A DNA stretch of 64,000 nucleotides from Leucobacter chromiireducens subsp. solipictus (GTDB taxonomy: Bacteria; Actinomycetota; Actinomycetes; Actinomycetales; Microbacteriaceae). Positions 8,525 through 16,763 of this stretch are shown piece after piece (the stretch's first letter is position 1; each line of letters starts with the position of its first letter). The notes under the pieces were generated by a model. It was given only the letters and a program-made list of their open reading frames with translations. It made no database searches and had not been told where the DNA came from. The position numbers and the translations under genes were made by a program. The stretch spans positions 62,001 to 126,000 of the forward strand of contig NZ_QYAC01000004.1 of the NCBI RefSeq assembly GCF_016758195.1, written 5' to 3'.

Positions 8525-8548
8525 CTGCATCACTGCATCACTGCATCG
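8525..8548. repeat. Three tandem CTGCATC(A/G) octamers
   Basis: CTGCATCA, CTGCATCA and CTGCATCG follow one another directly, 16 bp after the HTH gene stop. The same octamer lies in that gene's promoter, so these look like binding sites rather than slippage alone. Confidence 0.6.
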
Positions 8549-8600
8549 TTGCAGGGCAGAGCAGAACGGCGCACGGGGAGCACCCCGCACACGATCAAAC

Positions 8601-8620
8601 TGACATAATATAGATTATCA
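8601..8620. other. AT-rich inverted repeat between convergent genes
   Basis: ATAAT (8605-8609) and ATTAT (8614-8618) flank ATAG inside a 20-bp AT-rich island in otherwise about 70% G+C sequence. It lies between the HTH gene and the GNAT gene, both pointing toward it. Role unknown. Confidence 0.3.
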
Positions 8621-8676
8621 ACGAGCGCGTGGAGCGTGGGTGAGGGGCCCCGGCGACTCGCGAGCACCCGCGCCAG

Positions 8677-9297
8677 CTACGCCGGCCACGGCGGTTGGTG
8701 ACCTGCGGATCCAGCGGCGGCGTCAGTGGCCGCAGCCGACGCCGCGGCCCGCGTGAGCACTCCGTGCCAACACTCGGTGACCTCGCCGGTGCGCGCGGGC
8801 ACCGAACCGGGACCCGTGCCCGCGTATGCGAACCCGGCGCGCTGGGCGACACGAAGCGAAGCCGTATTGCCGACCACGGCTTCCCAGTGCAGCGCCGCGA
8901 GGTGAGCGACGCGCGGGCCGAGTGGCCCAGTGGCCCCCTCCGGAGGGAGCGCCGCTTCCACGACGACCGCCACCGCAGCTGACATAATCCCGCCGCCGCG
9001 GTGCGGCGCGCCCAGCCAAAAGCTGATCTCTCCCCGCGGCAGCTTGAGCCCGATGGTCCCGAGGAGCGGCCCGTCGGGATCCCGCCGGATGGCCCAGACG
9101 AGCTCGGTGCCGTCGCGCCACGCCGCCGGCGCGTACTCGTGCACGAACCAGGTGGCATCGGCCGTCGTGTACGGCCAGGGCGTGGACATGAATCGCTCGA
9201 ACGCGGGGTCAGCGCAATATTCGGCGATGCGCGAGACGTCGGCGTCCCGAAGCTCGGTGAGCGAGATGCCGCGCCCGCTCAGTGGGGTCACCGTCAT
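8677..9297 (-). CDS. GNAT-family N-acetyltransferase (RimJ/RimL type)
   Basis: 206 aa. The acetyl-CoA-binding core runs through ISFWLGAPHRGGGIMSAAVA (residues about 92-111) and the late NTASLRVAQRAGFAYAG typical of RimJ/RimL-like enzymes that acetylate N-termini or small amines. The last 30 residues are an Ala-rich tail. Its ATG overlaps the stop of the upstream merR gene as ATGA, so it is coupled and probably induced through that regulator. Acceptor substrate unknown. Confidence 0.8.
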   Translation of the reverse strand: MTVTPLSGRGISLTELRDADVSRIAEYCADPAFERFMSTPWPYTTADATWFVHEYAPAAWRDGTELVWAIRRDPDGPLLGTIGLKLPRGEISFWLGAPHRGGGIMSAAVAVVVEAALPPEGATGPLGPRVAHLAALHWEAVVGNTASLRVAQRAGFAYAGTGPGSVPARTGEVTECWHGVLTRAAASAAATDAAAGSAGHQPPWPA

Positions 9298-9686
9298 GGG
9301 ATGCGCGCCTCGAGCAACGTGAGGAACTCGTCGGCCATCTCGAGCTGCCGGGCCAGCTTCGCGCGGCGCTCGCGGGCGTCGCTCCGGAAGTCGCCCAGTG
9401 CGCTCTGCGCGTCGGTGGCCGCACCCGGCTCGCCGGCCCCCTGCTCCCCCGCGGCGTCGATCGCGCGCAGCAGGTCCCGCATCTGCTCAAGTGAGTACCC
9501 CAGTGGCTTCATGCGGCGAATCAGCATCAGGCGCTCGAGATCGCCGTCCGTGTAGAGGCGAAAGCCTCCGTCCGAGCGGCCGCTGGGCGTCAGGAGGCCA
9601 ATCTCGTCGTAGTGGCGAATCGTGCGCAGGGAGAGCTCCGTGCGCTCCGCGAGTTCGCCAATGTGCATCATGTCACCCTCGGGCAT
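9294..9686 (-). CDS. MerR-family transcriptional regulator
   Basis: 130 aa from ATG 9686, with AGGGAG 4 nt upstream; ATG 9671 or 9668 are alternative starts. The winged helix HIGELAERTELSLRTIRHYD is followed by EIGLLTPSGRSDGGFRLYT and a coiled coil. No cysteines, so not a metal sensor of the MerR/CueR kind. It is coupled to the GNAT gene and divergent from the SulP transporter gene across 132 bp that contains ACGTTACGT (9712-9720), a candidate operator. Confidence 0.8.
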   Translation of the reverse strand: MPEGDMMHIGELAERTELSLRTIRHYDEIGLLTPSGRSDGGFRLYTDGDLERLMLIRRMKPLGYSLEQMRDLLRAIDAAGEQGAGEPGAATDAQSALGDFRSDARERRAKLARQLEMADEFLTLLEARIP

Positions 9687-9818
9687 CGCGCTCCCTGTTC
9701 GAAAAACTCTCACGTTACGTTAGTGTTGTCGGGTGTCCGCCCGCATCCGGACTCACGCACCCTCCCCCCATGGTGGCACGCCGCGCTCGGCACCGCCCCG
9801 GCACACTCTGAGGAGCAC

Positions 9819-11339
9819 ATGACTCGCCACGCACCGCTCGCCCCGTCGCGCCCCGGCGTCGGCACGGATCACTCGGTCCGCACCGCGCTGCGCACCCCGC
9901 GCATTCTCATCCGGGAGGTCCTCGCGGGCGTGGTCGTCGCGCTGGCGTTGATCCCCGAGGCGATTTCCTTCTCGATCATCGCGGGCGTCGATCCGAAGGT
10001 GGGGCTCTTCTCCTCCTTCATCATGGCGGCGACCATCGCGATCGTGGGCGGCCGCCCCGCCATGATCAGCGCGGCAACGGGCGCGGTGGCGCTCGTGATC
10101 GCGCCCGTTGCGCGCGAGTACGGCATGGACTACTTCGTGGCGACGGTGCTGCTCGCCGGGCTGTTCCAGATCCTGCTCGCCGTGTGCGGCGTCGCGAAGC
10201 TGACCCGCTTCATCCCGCGGAGCGTGATGGTCGGCTTCGTCAACGCGCTCGCGATCCTCGTGTTCGCCGCCCAGCTCCCCCACCTCATCGGCGTGCCGTG
10301 GGCCGTCTACCCGCTCCTCGCGCTCGGCCTTGCGATCCTGATCTGGATGCCGAAGATCACCCGCGTTATTCCGGCCCCCTTGATCTCGATCGTCGTCGTG
10401 ACCGCCGTGGTCGTCGTGTTCGCGATCTCCGTGCCGACCGTGGGCGACCAGGGTGAACTCCCCCGCAGCCTCCCCGAGCTGTTCGTCCCGAACGTCCCCC
10501 TCACCTTGGAAACACTCACGATCATCGCCCCCTACGCGTTCGCGATGGCGCTCGTCGGCCTGCTGGAATCCCTGATGACCGCGAAACTCGTGGACGACAT
10601 CACTGACACTCCGTCGAACAAGACCCGCGAGAGCTGGGGGCAGGGCGTCGCCAACATCGTGTCCGGGTGCTTCGGCGGCATGGGCGGGTGCGCCATGATC
10701 GGCCAAACGATGGTGAACGTGAAGGTGTCCGGCGCGCGCACGCGCATCTCGACGTTCCTGGCGGGGGTGTTCCTGCTCGTGTTGGTGGTCGCCCTCGGGG
10801 ACGAAGTGGCGAGGATCCCGATGGCGGCACTCGTGGCCATCATGATGATGGTGTGCGTCAGCACCTTCGACTGGCACTCGATCGCTCCGAGCACGCTGCG
10901 CCGGCTCCCCCGCAGTGAGACCGCCGTGATGGTGCTGACGGTGGGCGTCGTGGTCGCCACGCACAACCTCGCGATCGGCGTCATCGCGGGGGTCTGTGCG
11001 GCCTCCGTGCTCTTCGCGCGACGCGTCTCACGGCTGGCGCGCATCGACCGGGAACTCATCGTCCGAGACGGGAAGTCCCACGCGCGCTACACGGTGCAGG
11101 GCGAGTTGTTTTTCGCCTCGGTCGCGGACCTCGGGGCGAACTTCGCCTTCGCCGAGGATCCCGAACGGGTCGTGATCGACCTCAGCCAGTCGCACATCTG
11201 GGACGCGTCGACCGTGGCGGAGCTCGACGCGATCACGCGCAAGTACGACCAGCACGGGATCCGCGTGGAGCTGATCGGCATGAACCCGCACACACGCACG
11301 CTGCACGGCCGGTTGACGGGGCAACTCGGTGCCGAATAG
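9819..11339 (+). CDS. SulP-family anion transporter with C-terminal STAS domain
   Basis: 506 aa. Ten or more transmembrane helices occupy about residues 25-410, beginning with the SulP signature region [25 protein letters not shown] domain follows (about 425-505, [20 protein letters not shown]). The family moves sulfate, bicarbonate or dicarboxylates; the substrate is not decidable here. ATG 9819 has GAGGAG 5 nt upstream. A TTG/GTG further upstream would only add an Arg/Cys-rich shadow. Confidence 0.88.
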   Translation: MTRHAPLAPSRPGVGTDHSVRTALRTPRILIREVLAGVVVALALIPEAISFSIIAGVDPKVGLFSSFIMAATIAIVGGRPAMISAATGAVALVIAPVAREYGMDYFVATVLLAGLFQILLAVCGVAKLTRFIPRSVMVGFVNALAILVFAAQLPHLIGVPWAVYPLLALGLAILIWMPKITRVIPAPLISIVVVTAVVVVFAISVPTVGDQGELPRSLPELFVPNVPLTLETLTIIAPYAFAMALVGLLESLMTAKLVDDITDTPSNKTRESWGQGVANIVSGCFGGMGGCAMIGQTMVNVKVSGARTRISTFLAGVFLLVLVVALGDEVARIPMAALVAIMMMVCVSTFDWHSIAPSTLRRLPRSETAVMVLTVGVVVATHNLAIGVIAGVCAASVLFARRVSRLARIDRELIVRDGKSHARYTVQGELFFASVADLGANFAFAEDPERVVIDLSQSHIWDASTVAELDAITRKYDQHGIRVELIGMNPHTRTLHGRLTGQLGAE

Positions 11340-11404
11340 CGGGGCGCGGGCCCGCCGGGCCGCACCCCGGACCGGGTGGCGGACCGGATGCCGGCCGACG
11401 CGCG

Positions 11405-12199
11405 CTACGCCCGGCCAGCGCTGAGGAGCAGGATCGACCGCGCCGCGAGCGCGCTCGCCCCGACGCCACCGAACTCGCCCGCGGTGAGCATCAGGTCGGG
11501 GTGGCTCTGGAGGGCGGCGATCCCCGCCAGCACGAGCGCCGCGCCCACCACGATCCAGCCGATCAGCGCGAGCCCGATCGAGAGCGTGCGTCCGAGCGCG
11601 ACGCGGCCGCGGGCGCGGGCCGGGCGTGCGAGGCACGCGAGCGCAAAGGCGAGGACTCCGAGGGCGAGCGCTCCCAAAATGTCGCTCGGCCGGTGCCAGC
11701 CGTAGGCCAGCAGCTGCCAGCTCACGGCACCGAGCAACGCGGCACCGGCGACCGCGACGAACGCGCGAATTCGGGCGGGCACCGCCCAGATCAGTCCGGC
11801 AACGAGCGCCGTGAACACCGTCATGTGGCCACTCGGGAAGGTGTTCGGAGCATCAAACTCAAAGAGCTGCGGGCGGGTCAGTAGCTGCAGCTTCAGCAGC
11901 TGCGAGGCGGCGATCGCCGCGGCGGGCAGCAGCGTCACCACGAGGGCGCGCTGGATCCCGTGGGCGAAGAGCGCGAGCACGCCGATGATCAGCAGGGCGA
12001 CCGCGATCGCCGGTGTGGACACCAGGTTGAGCGGTGCGGGCGGACTCGTGGTGAACTCCGCGGCATCGAGGACGACCCCCTCGGCCCGCTGGCCCAGTTC
12101 GCTCTGCACCCCAATGATGAACGAGCCGACGCCCACGGCGGCCCACAACACCGTGAACCACAGCGCGCGGCGGCGGCCGCCCACCGCGATCCCCGTCAT
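11405..12199 (-). CDS. PAP2-family phosphatase
   Basis: 264 aa integral membrane enzyme with about six helices. Motif 1 KLQLLTRP (Lys103, Arg109-Pro110), motif 2 PSGH (122-125) and motif 3 ending GWHRPSD (His169, Asp173) are present. The Arg normally six residues before the motif-3 His is Leu163, a change also common in actinobacterial relatives. It probably dephosphorylates a lipid pyrophosphate or phosphatidate at the membrane. The ATG overlaps the stop of the methyltransferase gene (ATGA). Confidence 0.82.
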   Translation of the reverse strand: MTGIAVGGRRRALWFTVLWAAVGVGSFIIGVQSELGQRAEGVVLDAAEFTTSPPAPLNLVSTPAIAVALLIIGVLALFAHGIQRALVVTLLPAAAIAASQLLKLQLLTRPQLFEFDAPNTFPSGHMTVFTALVAGLIWAVPARIRAFVAVAGAALLGAVSWQLLAYGWHRPSDILGALALGVLAFALACLARPARARGRVALGRTLSIGLALIGWIVVGAALVLAGIAALQSHPDLMLTAGEFGGVGASALAARSILLLSAGRA

Positions 12200-13056
12200 C
12201 CGGGGACCCCCGTGGTGAGCGTCCGAGCGGCCGCGCCGCTCCCCCGCTGGTCGCCCGTGCGCACCGCCCACATGGCGAGTGCGGCGGCCGTGGCCACGTT
12301 CAGCGAGTCCACGCCGTGCTCCATCGGGATCAAGACGGTGCGGGTGGCCGCGGCGAGAGCACGTCGGCTCAACCCCGGCCCCTCGGTGCCGAACATGATC
12401 GCGAGCCGTTCCGGGAGGTCCTCGACGTAGTCCGCGAGGTCCTCGGCGTCATCGCGCAGCGCGAACGCCGTGAGCTCGTAGCCCGCATCACGGATCAGCG
12501 GTCCGGCCTCGCGCCAGTCCGGGAGCCGCGCCCAGGGCACCTGCAACACCGCACCCATGCTGACGCGCACCGCGCGCCGATACAGCGGGTCCGCGCAGCC
12601 CGGCGTGAGGAGCACGGCGTCGGCCCCGAGCGCGGCGGCGGAACGGAACACGGCGCCGACGTTCGTGTGATCGGCGAGATCTTCGAGGACCACCACGCGC
12701 CGCGAGCTGCGCAGCAGCTCCGCAGGGTCGAGCGGGGCGGGGCGGTGCATCGAGGCAATGGCGCCGCGATGCATGTTGAACCCCGTGAGCTGTTCGAGCT
12801 GATCCGGCAGGCCGATGTACACCGGGACGTCTGGGAAGTCTGCGAGTGCCGGTTCGATCCGCGGCAGCCACTCGGCCACCATGAGCAACGCTCGCGGGCG
12901 GTGTCCGGCGCGCAGCGCACGCTCAATCACCTTCGGCGACTCCGCGAGGTACAGCCCTTCCTCCGGCTCGCGCACGCGGCGCAGCGCCACGTCCGTGAGC
13001 TGCGTGAAGTCGGCAAGCTCGGGGGCGGCGAGATCGTCGATGTGGATCAGCTTCAC
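12196..13056 (-). CDS. TrmH/SpoU-family RNA 2'-O-methyltransferase
   Basis: 286 aa SPOUT enzyme. An N-terminal substrate-binding domain (about 15-105) precedes the knotted catalytic domain. Its motif 1 is TNVGAVFRSAAALGAD (Asn132, Arg138), motif 2 MFGTEGPGLS (221-230) and motif 3 IPMEHGVDSLNVATAAALAMW (from 243), which binds S-adenosylmethionine. The target base in rRNA or tRNA is unknown. The GTG start overlaps the stop of the hydrolase gene as GTGA, and its own stop overlaps the PAP2 start, so all three form one unit. Confidence 0.88.
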   Translation of the reverse strand: MKLIHIDDLAAPELADFTQLTDVALRRVREPEEGLYLAESPKVIERALRAGHRPRALLMVAEWLPRIEPALADFPDVPVYIGLPDQLEQLTGFNMHRGAIASMHRPAPLDPAELLRSSRRVVVLEDLADHTNVGAVFRSAAALGADAVLLTPGCADPLYRRAVRVSMGAVLQVPWARLPDWREAGPLIRDAGYELTAFALRDDAEDLADYVEDLPERLAIMFGTEGPGLSRRALAAATRTVLIPMEHGVDSLNVATAAALAMWAVRTGDQRGSGAAARTLTTGVPG

Positions 13057-13979
13057 GCGGAGGGCTCCTTGGCGGGGGACGGCGACTCGGGGGACGTCTG
13101 GGGGGTGCCTGCTGGCGCGCTGGCGCGCAGAAACGCGAGGATCGCGGCGACCGCGTCGGCGACGGCCTCGTAGTGCACGAGGTGACCCGTGCCGGGCAGG
13201 ATGCGCAGCTCCGACCCGGGGATCCGGCGCTGCAACTCGAGCTGTTTCGCGAGCGGCGTGATGTCATCCCGCGCGCCCGCGATGAGCAGCGTCGGGGCGA
13301 CGAACGCGTCGGCCCAGCCGATGACCGTGTGGGAGACGGACGCGCGGAACGCGTCGAGCAGAGTGCCGGGGTCCGCGAACACGCTGAAATACCGATCGTG
13401 TTGATCGTGGATCCAGCGACGCAGCTCCCGATCGTGCGTCTTCGCCATGACCTCGCTCATCACGCGCACGATCAGCGGGTTGCCGAGCAGGCCGCGCGCG
13501 GCCCGCTCGGGCAGGAGGTCGGCGGCACGGTAGTAGGCGATCGCCAGCTGCGTCATGACGGCCTGCGGGCCCTCGAGCGCCGGGGCGGAGATCGGATTGA
13601 TGAGGATCGTGCGCTCGGGCGCGAGCCCGCTGGCGAGCGCGGCCGAGACGACGAGTGAGCCAAAGGAGTGGCCGAGGATCGCGAAGCCGTCGGGTGCCGT
13701 CGCCGCCGCGAAGGCGCGCAGCCATGCTCCGTAGAGCGCGATGTCGTGGGTGCGACCCGGGATCGCGGGCGACGCGCCAAAGCCGGGCAGATCGGGCACA
13801 AGGATCCGGAGTTCGGGCGCGCTGGCCGCAAGTCCCTGGGCGATTCCCTGCAGCCCGTGGTGGTCGCCGCGGAAACCGTGCACGAGGATCAGGGTCGGCC
13901 CCGCCGCCGCGCCATAGCGCCACGCGCGGGTCTCGGACCCGAGCGCGGGGACGGCGAAAGGAGTGGGGACGGAGCTCAC
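13053..13979 (-). CDS. Alpha/beta-fold hydrolase
   Basis: 308 aa. HGFRGDH (34-40) gives the oxyanion region, GHSFGS (103-108) the nucleophile elbow with Ser105, and GTGHLVHYEAV near the C-terminus the catalytic His. The last 25 residues are Pro/Ser-rich. It resembles actinobacterial esterases and meta-cleavage hydrolases; the substrate is unknown. GTG 13979 is placed 6 nt after TAAGGT, so the message is probably leaderless, and it heads a three-gene coupled operon. Confidence 0.85.
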   Translation of the reverse strand: MSSVPTPFAVPALGSETRAWRYGAAAGPTLILVHGFRGDHHGLQGIAQGLAASAPELRILVPDLPGFGASPAIPGRTHDIALYGAWLRAFAAATAPDGFAILGHSFGSLVVSAALASGLAPERTILINPISAPALEGPQAVMTQLAIAYYRAADLLPERAARGLLGNPLIVRVMSEVMAKTHDRELRRWIHDQHDRYFSVFADPGTLLDAFRASVSHTVIGWADAFVAPTLLIAGARDDITPLAKQLELQRRIPGSELRILPGTGHLVHYEAVADAVAAILAFLRASAPAGTPQTSPESPSPAKEPSA

Positions 13980-13991
13980 GAAATAACCTTA
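13980..13991 (-). promoter_or_regulatory. Leaderless-type promoter: TAAGGT, 6 nt, GTG
   Basis: TAAGGT (13991-13986) then TATTTC then the GTG of the hydrolase gene; no ribosome site. Confidence 0.55.
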
Positions 13992-14079
13992 GCGGCGCGG
14001 GCTGGCAAAGCGCCGCGCACCGCCCCGGGGCGCGGGATCTCGCGCGGCTCGGTACGATCGAGGAAACGAAAGGAGCGCC

Positions 14080-14784
14080 GTGACCGCTCAACTCCCCCTC
14101 TGGGCCGCGAACCTCGCCGTGTTCGATACCGAGACGACCGGCATTGACATCTCCGAAGACCGGATCGTGAGCGCCACCATCGCGCTGCTCGGCCCCGGCG
14201 GTGAAGTCACCGAGCGGTACGACTGGCTGCTCGATCCGGGCATCGAGATCCCCGAGGCCGCAATGCGGGTCCACGGCATCACCACGGAGATTGCGCGCGC
14301 CACGGGGATCTCCGCGGCCGTTGGCGTGCAGCAGATCGTGGCGCAGCTCGCCGAAATGATGGAGCGAGGCTACCCCGTCGTCGCCTATAACGCCCCATAT
14401 GACCTGTCGCTGCTGTCCGCCGAGGCCGCGCGGCACGGCGTGTCGCTCCCCGCGGCGATCGCCCCCGTCATCGATCCGCTGATCCTCGACAAGCAGTTCG
14501 ACCGCTATCGCAAGGGGAAGCGCACCCTCGTGGCGGTCGCAGCCCACCACGGCGTGGAGATCGGGAACGCCCACGACGCCGGCGACGACGCGATCGCCTC
14601 GGGCCGGGTGCTGCAGGCCATCGCGCGGAAGTACGCGGACGTGATCCCCGATGACCTCGACGCGCTGCACACCTCCCAGGTCAGGTGGGCGGCCCAGCAG
14701 GCGGCGAGCTTCCAGGAGTACATGCGGCGCGTCCGTGACCCGAATTTCGTCGCGGACGGGGCTTGGCCGCTGCGCGCAGGATAG
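14080..14784 (+). CDS. DEDDh 3'-5' exonuclease (DNA polymerase III epsilon-like)
   Basis: 234 aa. The exonuclease fold shows motif ExoI FDTETTG (Asp16, Glu18), ExoII YNAPYDLSLL (Asp108) and ExoIII HDAGDD (His165, Asp170), the full DEDDh metal-binding set. It is short and has no polymerase or GIY-YIG extension, so it is an accessory proofreading or nucleotide-trimming enzyme rather than a replicative subunit. The GTG start has AAGGAG 6 nt upstream; an in-frame start further on would lose the first strand. Confidence 0.85.
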   Translation: MTAQLPLWAANLAVFDTETTGIDISEDRIVSATIALLGPGGEVTERYDWLLDPGIEIPEAAMRVHGITTEIARATGISAAVGVQQIVAQLAEMMERGYPVVAYNAPYDLSLLSAEAARHGVSLPAAIAPVIDPLILDKQFDRYRKGKRTLVAVAAHHGVEIGNAHDAGDDAIASGRVLQAIARKYADVIPDDLDALHTSQVRWAAQQAASFQEYMRRVRDPNFVADGAWPLRAG

Positions 14785-14822
14785 GCGCGGGGGCCGGGCC
14801 GGCTTCCGGCAGGCGACACAGC

Positions 14823-14860
14823 AGAACGGGCGGCGGATCCGAAGATCCGCCGCCCGTTCT
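14823..14860. terminator. Bidirectional terminator stem, 17 bp, 4-nt loop
   Basis: A perfect inverted repeat (14823-14839 with 14844-14860, loop CGAA) lies between the convergent exonuclease and L31 genes and can end both transcripts. No long T-run follows. Confidence 0.85.
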
Positions 14861-14874
14861 CGCGTTCGCAGTGC

Positions 14875-15123
14875 TTAGGCGCCGAAGCCCTTGAAGCGCT
14901 GGTTGAACTTCTCGACGCGACCGGCCGAGTCCATGATGCGCTGCTTGCCCGTGTAGAACGGGTGCGATGCGCTGGAGATTTCCACGTCGAGGACCGGGTA
15001 GGTCTCGCCGTCGAGCTCGATCGTCTTCTCGCTGGTGAGGGTCGAGCGGGTGAGGAACGTCTCCCCCGACGCCAGGTCGCGGAACACGATTGCGTTGTAC
15101 TCGGGGTGAATGTCGGTCTTCAT
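14875..15123 (-). CDS. rpmE2: Type B 50S ribosomal protein L31
   Basis: 82 aa. [16 protein letters not shown] and [12 protein letters not shown] identify L31 type B. The protein has no cysteine, so it lacks the zinc-binding CxxC of type A L31 and is the zinc-independent form. In many actinobacteria this paralogue is repressed by Zur under zinc sufficiency; no clear Zur box is visible here, but GATGCG and CGCATC form an inverted repeat at 15150-15166. The ATG has AAGGAC 6 nt upstream. Confidence 0.92.
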   Translation of the reverse strand: MKTDIHPEYNAIVFRDLASGETFLTRSTLTSEKTIELDGETYPVLDVEISSASHPFYTGKQRIMDSAGRVEKFNQRFKGFGA

Positions 15124-15149
15124 GAGTGTCCTTATTGTGGGTGATGAAT

Positions 15150-15166
15150 GATGCGTCTAGCGCATC
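15150..15166. promoter_or_regulatory. Inverted repeat upstream of rpmE2
   Basis: GATGCG (15150-15155) and CGCATC (15161-15166) surround TCTAG, 27 bp before the rpmE2 start. It could be an operator or part of the 5' leader; no known regulator consensus was matched. Confidence 0.3.
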
Positions 15167-15237
15167 GAAGCCTTGCGGAACTACCGCGCCAAGGGTCCAC
15201 TTTAGCAGACCGAGGCGGGGAAATGCGTGATTGAGCG

Positions 15238-16023
15238 TTAGGGGCGCGCCACGGCGGCGTAGCGCCCCGCGTTCACAGAGAGCTCGAACGGCATGCCAAA
15301 GGTCGCTTCGAGGTTCGCGGCGGTCAGGGTCGTTGCGAGCGGGCCCGCCGCCTGTACGCGCCCGTCGCGCAGCATCAGCACGTGGGTGAACCCGGGCGGA
15401 ACCTCCTCGACGTGGTGCGTCACCATGACCATGGCGGGCGAGGCGGGCGACGCGGCAAAGCCCGAGAGCATCTGCAGCAGGCGCTCCCGCGCACCCAGGT
15501 CGAGGCTCGCGCTCGGCTCGTCCAGCAGCAGCATCTCGGGATCCGTCATCACGGCGCGGGCGATCAGGGCGCGCTTGCGCTCCCCGTCGCTCAGCGTGCC
15601 GAAGCTGCGGTCGGCGAACCCGGCGAGGTCCCACTCGGCGAGGATGCGCTCGGCCTGGCGCACGTCCAGGTCCTCGTACTCCTCGTTCCAGCGGCCCTCA
15701 ACGGAGTAGGCGGCGGTGAGCACGATGTCGCGCACGAGTTCGGTGGGCGGGATCCGACGCCCCGTTGCCGAGGACACCGCACCGATGCGGTTGCGCAGCT
15801 CGAACACATCGATGTTCCCCAGCCGCTCGTCGAGCACCTCCACGGTGCCGGAGGTGGGGTGGGATGACGCCGTCGCGAGTGCGAGCAGGGTGGACTTCCC
15901 GGCACCGTTGGGGCCGAGGATCACCCACCGCTCGGCATCATCGACCGACCACGTGACCCCGTCGAGGATCGGCCGGCCATCGCGGACAACGGACACATCG
16001 GTGAGTCGCAGGACATTGACCAT
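15238..16023 (-). CDS. Stand-alone ABC ATPase (YlmA-like)
   Basis: 261 aa single ATPase domain: Walker A GPNGAGKST (37-45), signature LSDGERKR (144-151) and Walker B LLLLDEP region (165-170) with a following H-loop VTHHVEEVPPG. No permease gene is adjacent. Such ModF/YlmA-like ATPases are found alone and may work with unlinked partners or in regulation. ATG 16023 is 6 nt after TAGGCT, and the gene is divergent from serB across 72 bp. Confidence 0.82.
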   Translation of the reverse strand: MVNVLRLTDVSVVRDGRPILDGVTWSVDDAERWVILGPNGAGKSTLLALATASSHPTSGTVEVLDERLGNIDVFELRNRIGAVSSATGRRIPPTELVRDIVLTAAYSVEGRWNEEYEDLDVRQAERILAEWDLAGFADRSFGTLSDGERKRALIARAVMTDPEMLLLDEPSASLDLGARERLLQMLSGFAASPASPAMVMVTHHVEEVPPGFTHVLMLRDGRVQAAGPLATTLTAANLEATFGMPFELSVNAGRYAAVARP

Positions 16024-16035
16024 ACCCCCAGCCTA
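16024..16035 (-). promoter_or_regulatory. Leaderless-type promoter: TAGGCT, 6 nt, ATG
   Basis: TAGGCT (16035-16030), then GGGGGT, then the ATG of the ABC ATPase gene. The G-run is too close to act as a ribosome site. Confidence 0.5.
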
Positions 16036-16082
16036 ACGAGTGCCGCGCCTCGCGCGGGTCACGGCGCGCCACACCGAAACCG

Positions 16083-16095
16083 TAGACTGGTGTGC
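16083..16095 (+). promoter_or_regulatory. Leaderless-type promoter of serB: TAGACT, 7 nt, ATG
   Basis: TAGACT (16083-16088) followed by GGTGTGC and ATG 16096. An in-frame GTG at 16090 would lie before the expected transcription start. Confidence 0.5.
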
Positions 16096-16740
16096 ATGAC
16101 CGTTGCAGCGCCTCTCATCGTCCTTGATTGCGATTCCACGACCATTCAGGACGAGGTGATTGAGCTGCTCGCCGACGTCGCGGGCACCCGCGAGCAGGTC
16201 GCCGAGGTGACCGAGCGCGCCATGCGCGGCGAGCTCGACTTCGCGGAAAGCCTCACGGAGCGCGTCGCGACGCTGGCGGGCACGCCGGAGTCCGCGTTCG
16301 CTGACGCGTACGCGCGCGTGCGCCTGACGCCGGGTATCCGCGAGCTCGTCGCCGCCGTGCACGAGCGCGGCGGAAAGGTCGGGGTGGTCTCGGGCGGCTT
16401 CCACGAGGTGCTGGACCCGATCGCCGCGGATCTGGGCCTCGACTTCTGGCGCGCGAACCGCCTCGAGGTGGCGGACGGCCGCATGACCGGGCGCACCATC
16501 GGCCCCGTGATCGACGCGGCCGCGAAGGCCGCGGCGCTGCGGGAGTGGGCTGCGGACTCGGGCATCCCGCTGAGCGCCACCGTTGCGATCGGGGACGGCG
16601 CGAACGATCTCGACATGATGGCCGTCGCGGCGATCGGCGTCGCGTTCAACGGGAAGCCGCTCGTGCGCGAGCGCGCCGACGTGGCCATCGAGGGGGATCT
16701 GGCGCTGGCACTCCCCCTCCTGGACCGCCTCACGGCGTAG
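16096..16740 (+). CDS. serB: Phosphoserine phosphatase (HAD superfamily)
   Basis: 214 aa. The HAD nucleophile motif is DCDST (Asp11, acid/base Asp13), with VSGGFHEV for motif II and GDGANDLDMM for motif IV. The helical cap between them has the SerB pattern EVTERAMRGELDFAESL. It hydrolyses O-phosphoserine in the last step of serine synthesis. The ACT domain present in some SerB proteins is absent, as in short bacterial forms. Confidence 0.9.
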   Translation: MTVAAPLIVLDCDSTTIQDEVIELLADVAGTREQVAEVTERAMRGELDFAESLTERVATLAGTPESAFADAYARVRLTPGIRELVAAVHERGGKVGVVSGGFHEVLDPIAADLGLDFWRANRLEVADGRMTGRTIGPVIDAAAKAAALREWAADSGIPLSATVAIGDGANDLDMMAVAAIGVAFNGKPLVRERADVAIEGDLALALPLLDRLTA

Positions 16741-16763
16741 CCGCGGCGCGCTCGCGGTGCGGC

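Noticed and set aside
9753-10964. Minus-strand 403-codon frame opposite the SulP gene
   Set aside because: His/Asp/Arg/Gly-rich antisense shadow of a convincing membrane transporter.
11340-11404. Terminator between SulP and PAP2 genes
   Set aside because: GC-rich with partial self-complementarity only; no clean stem.
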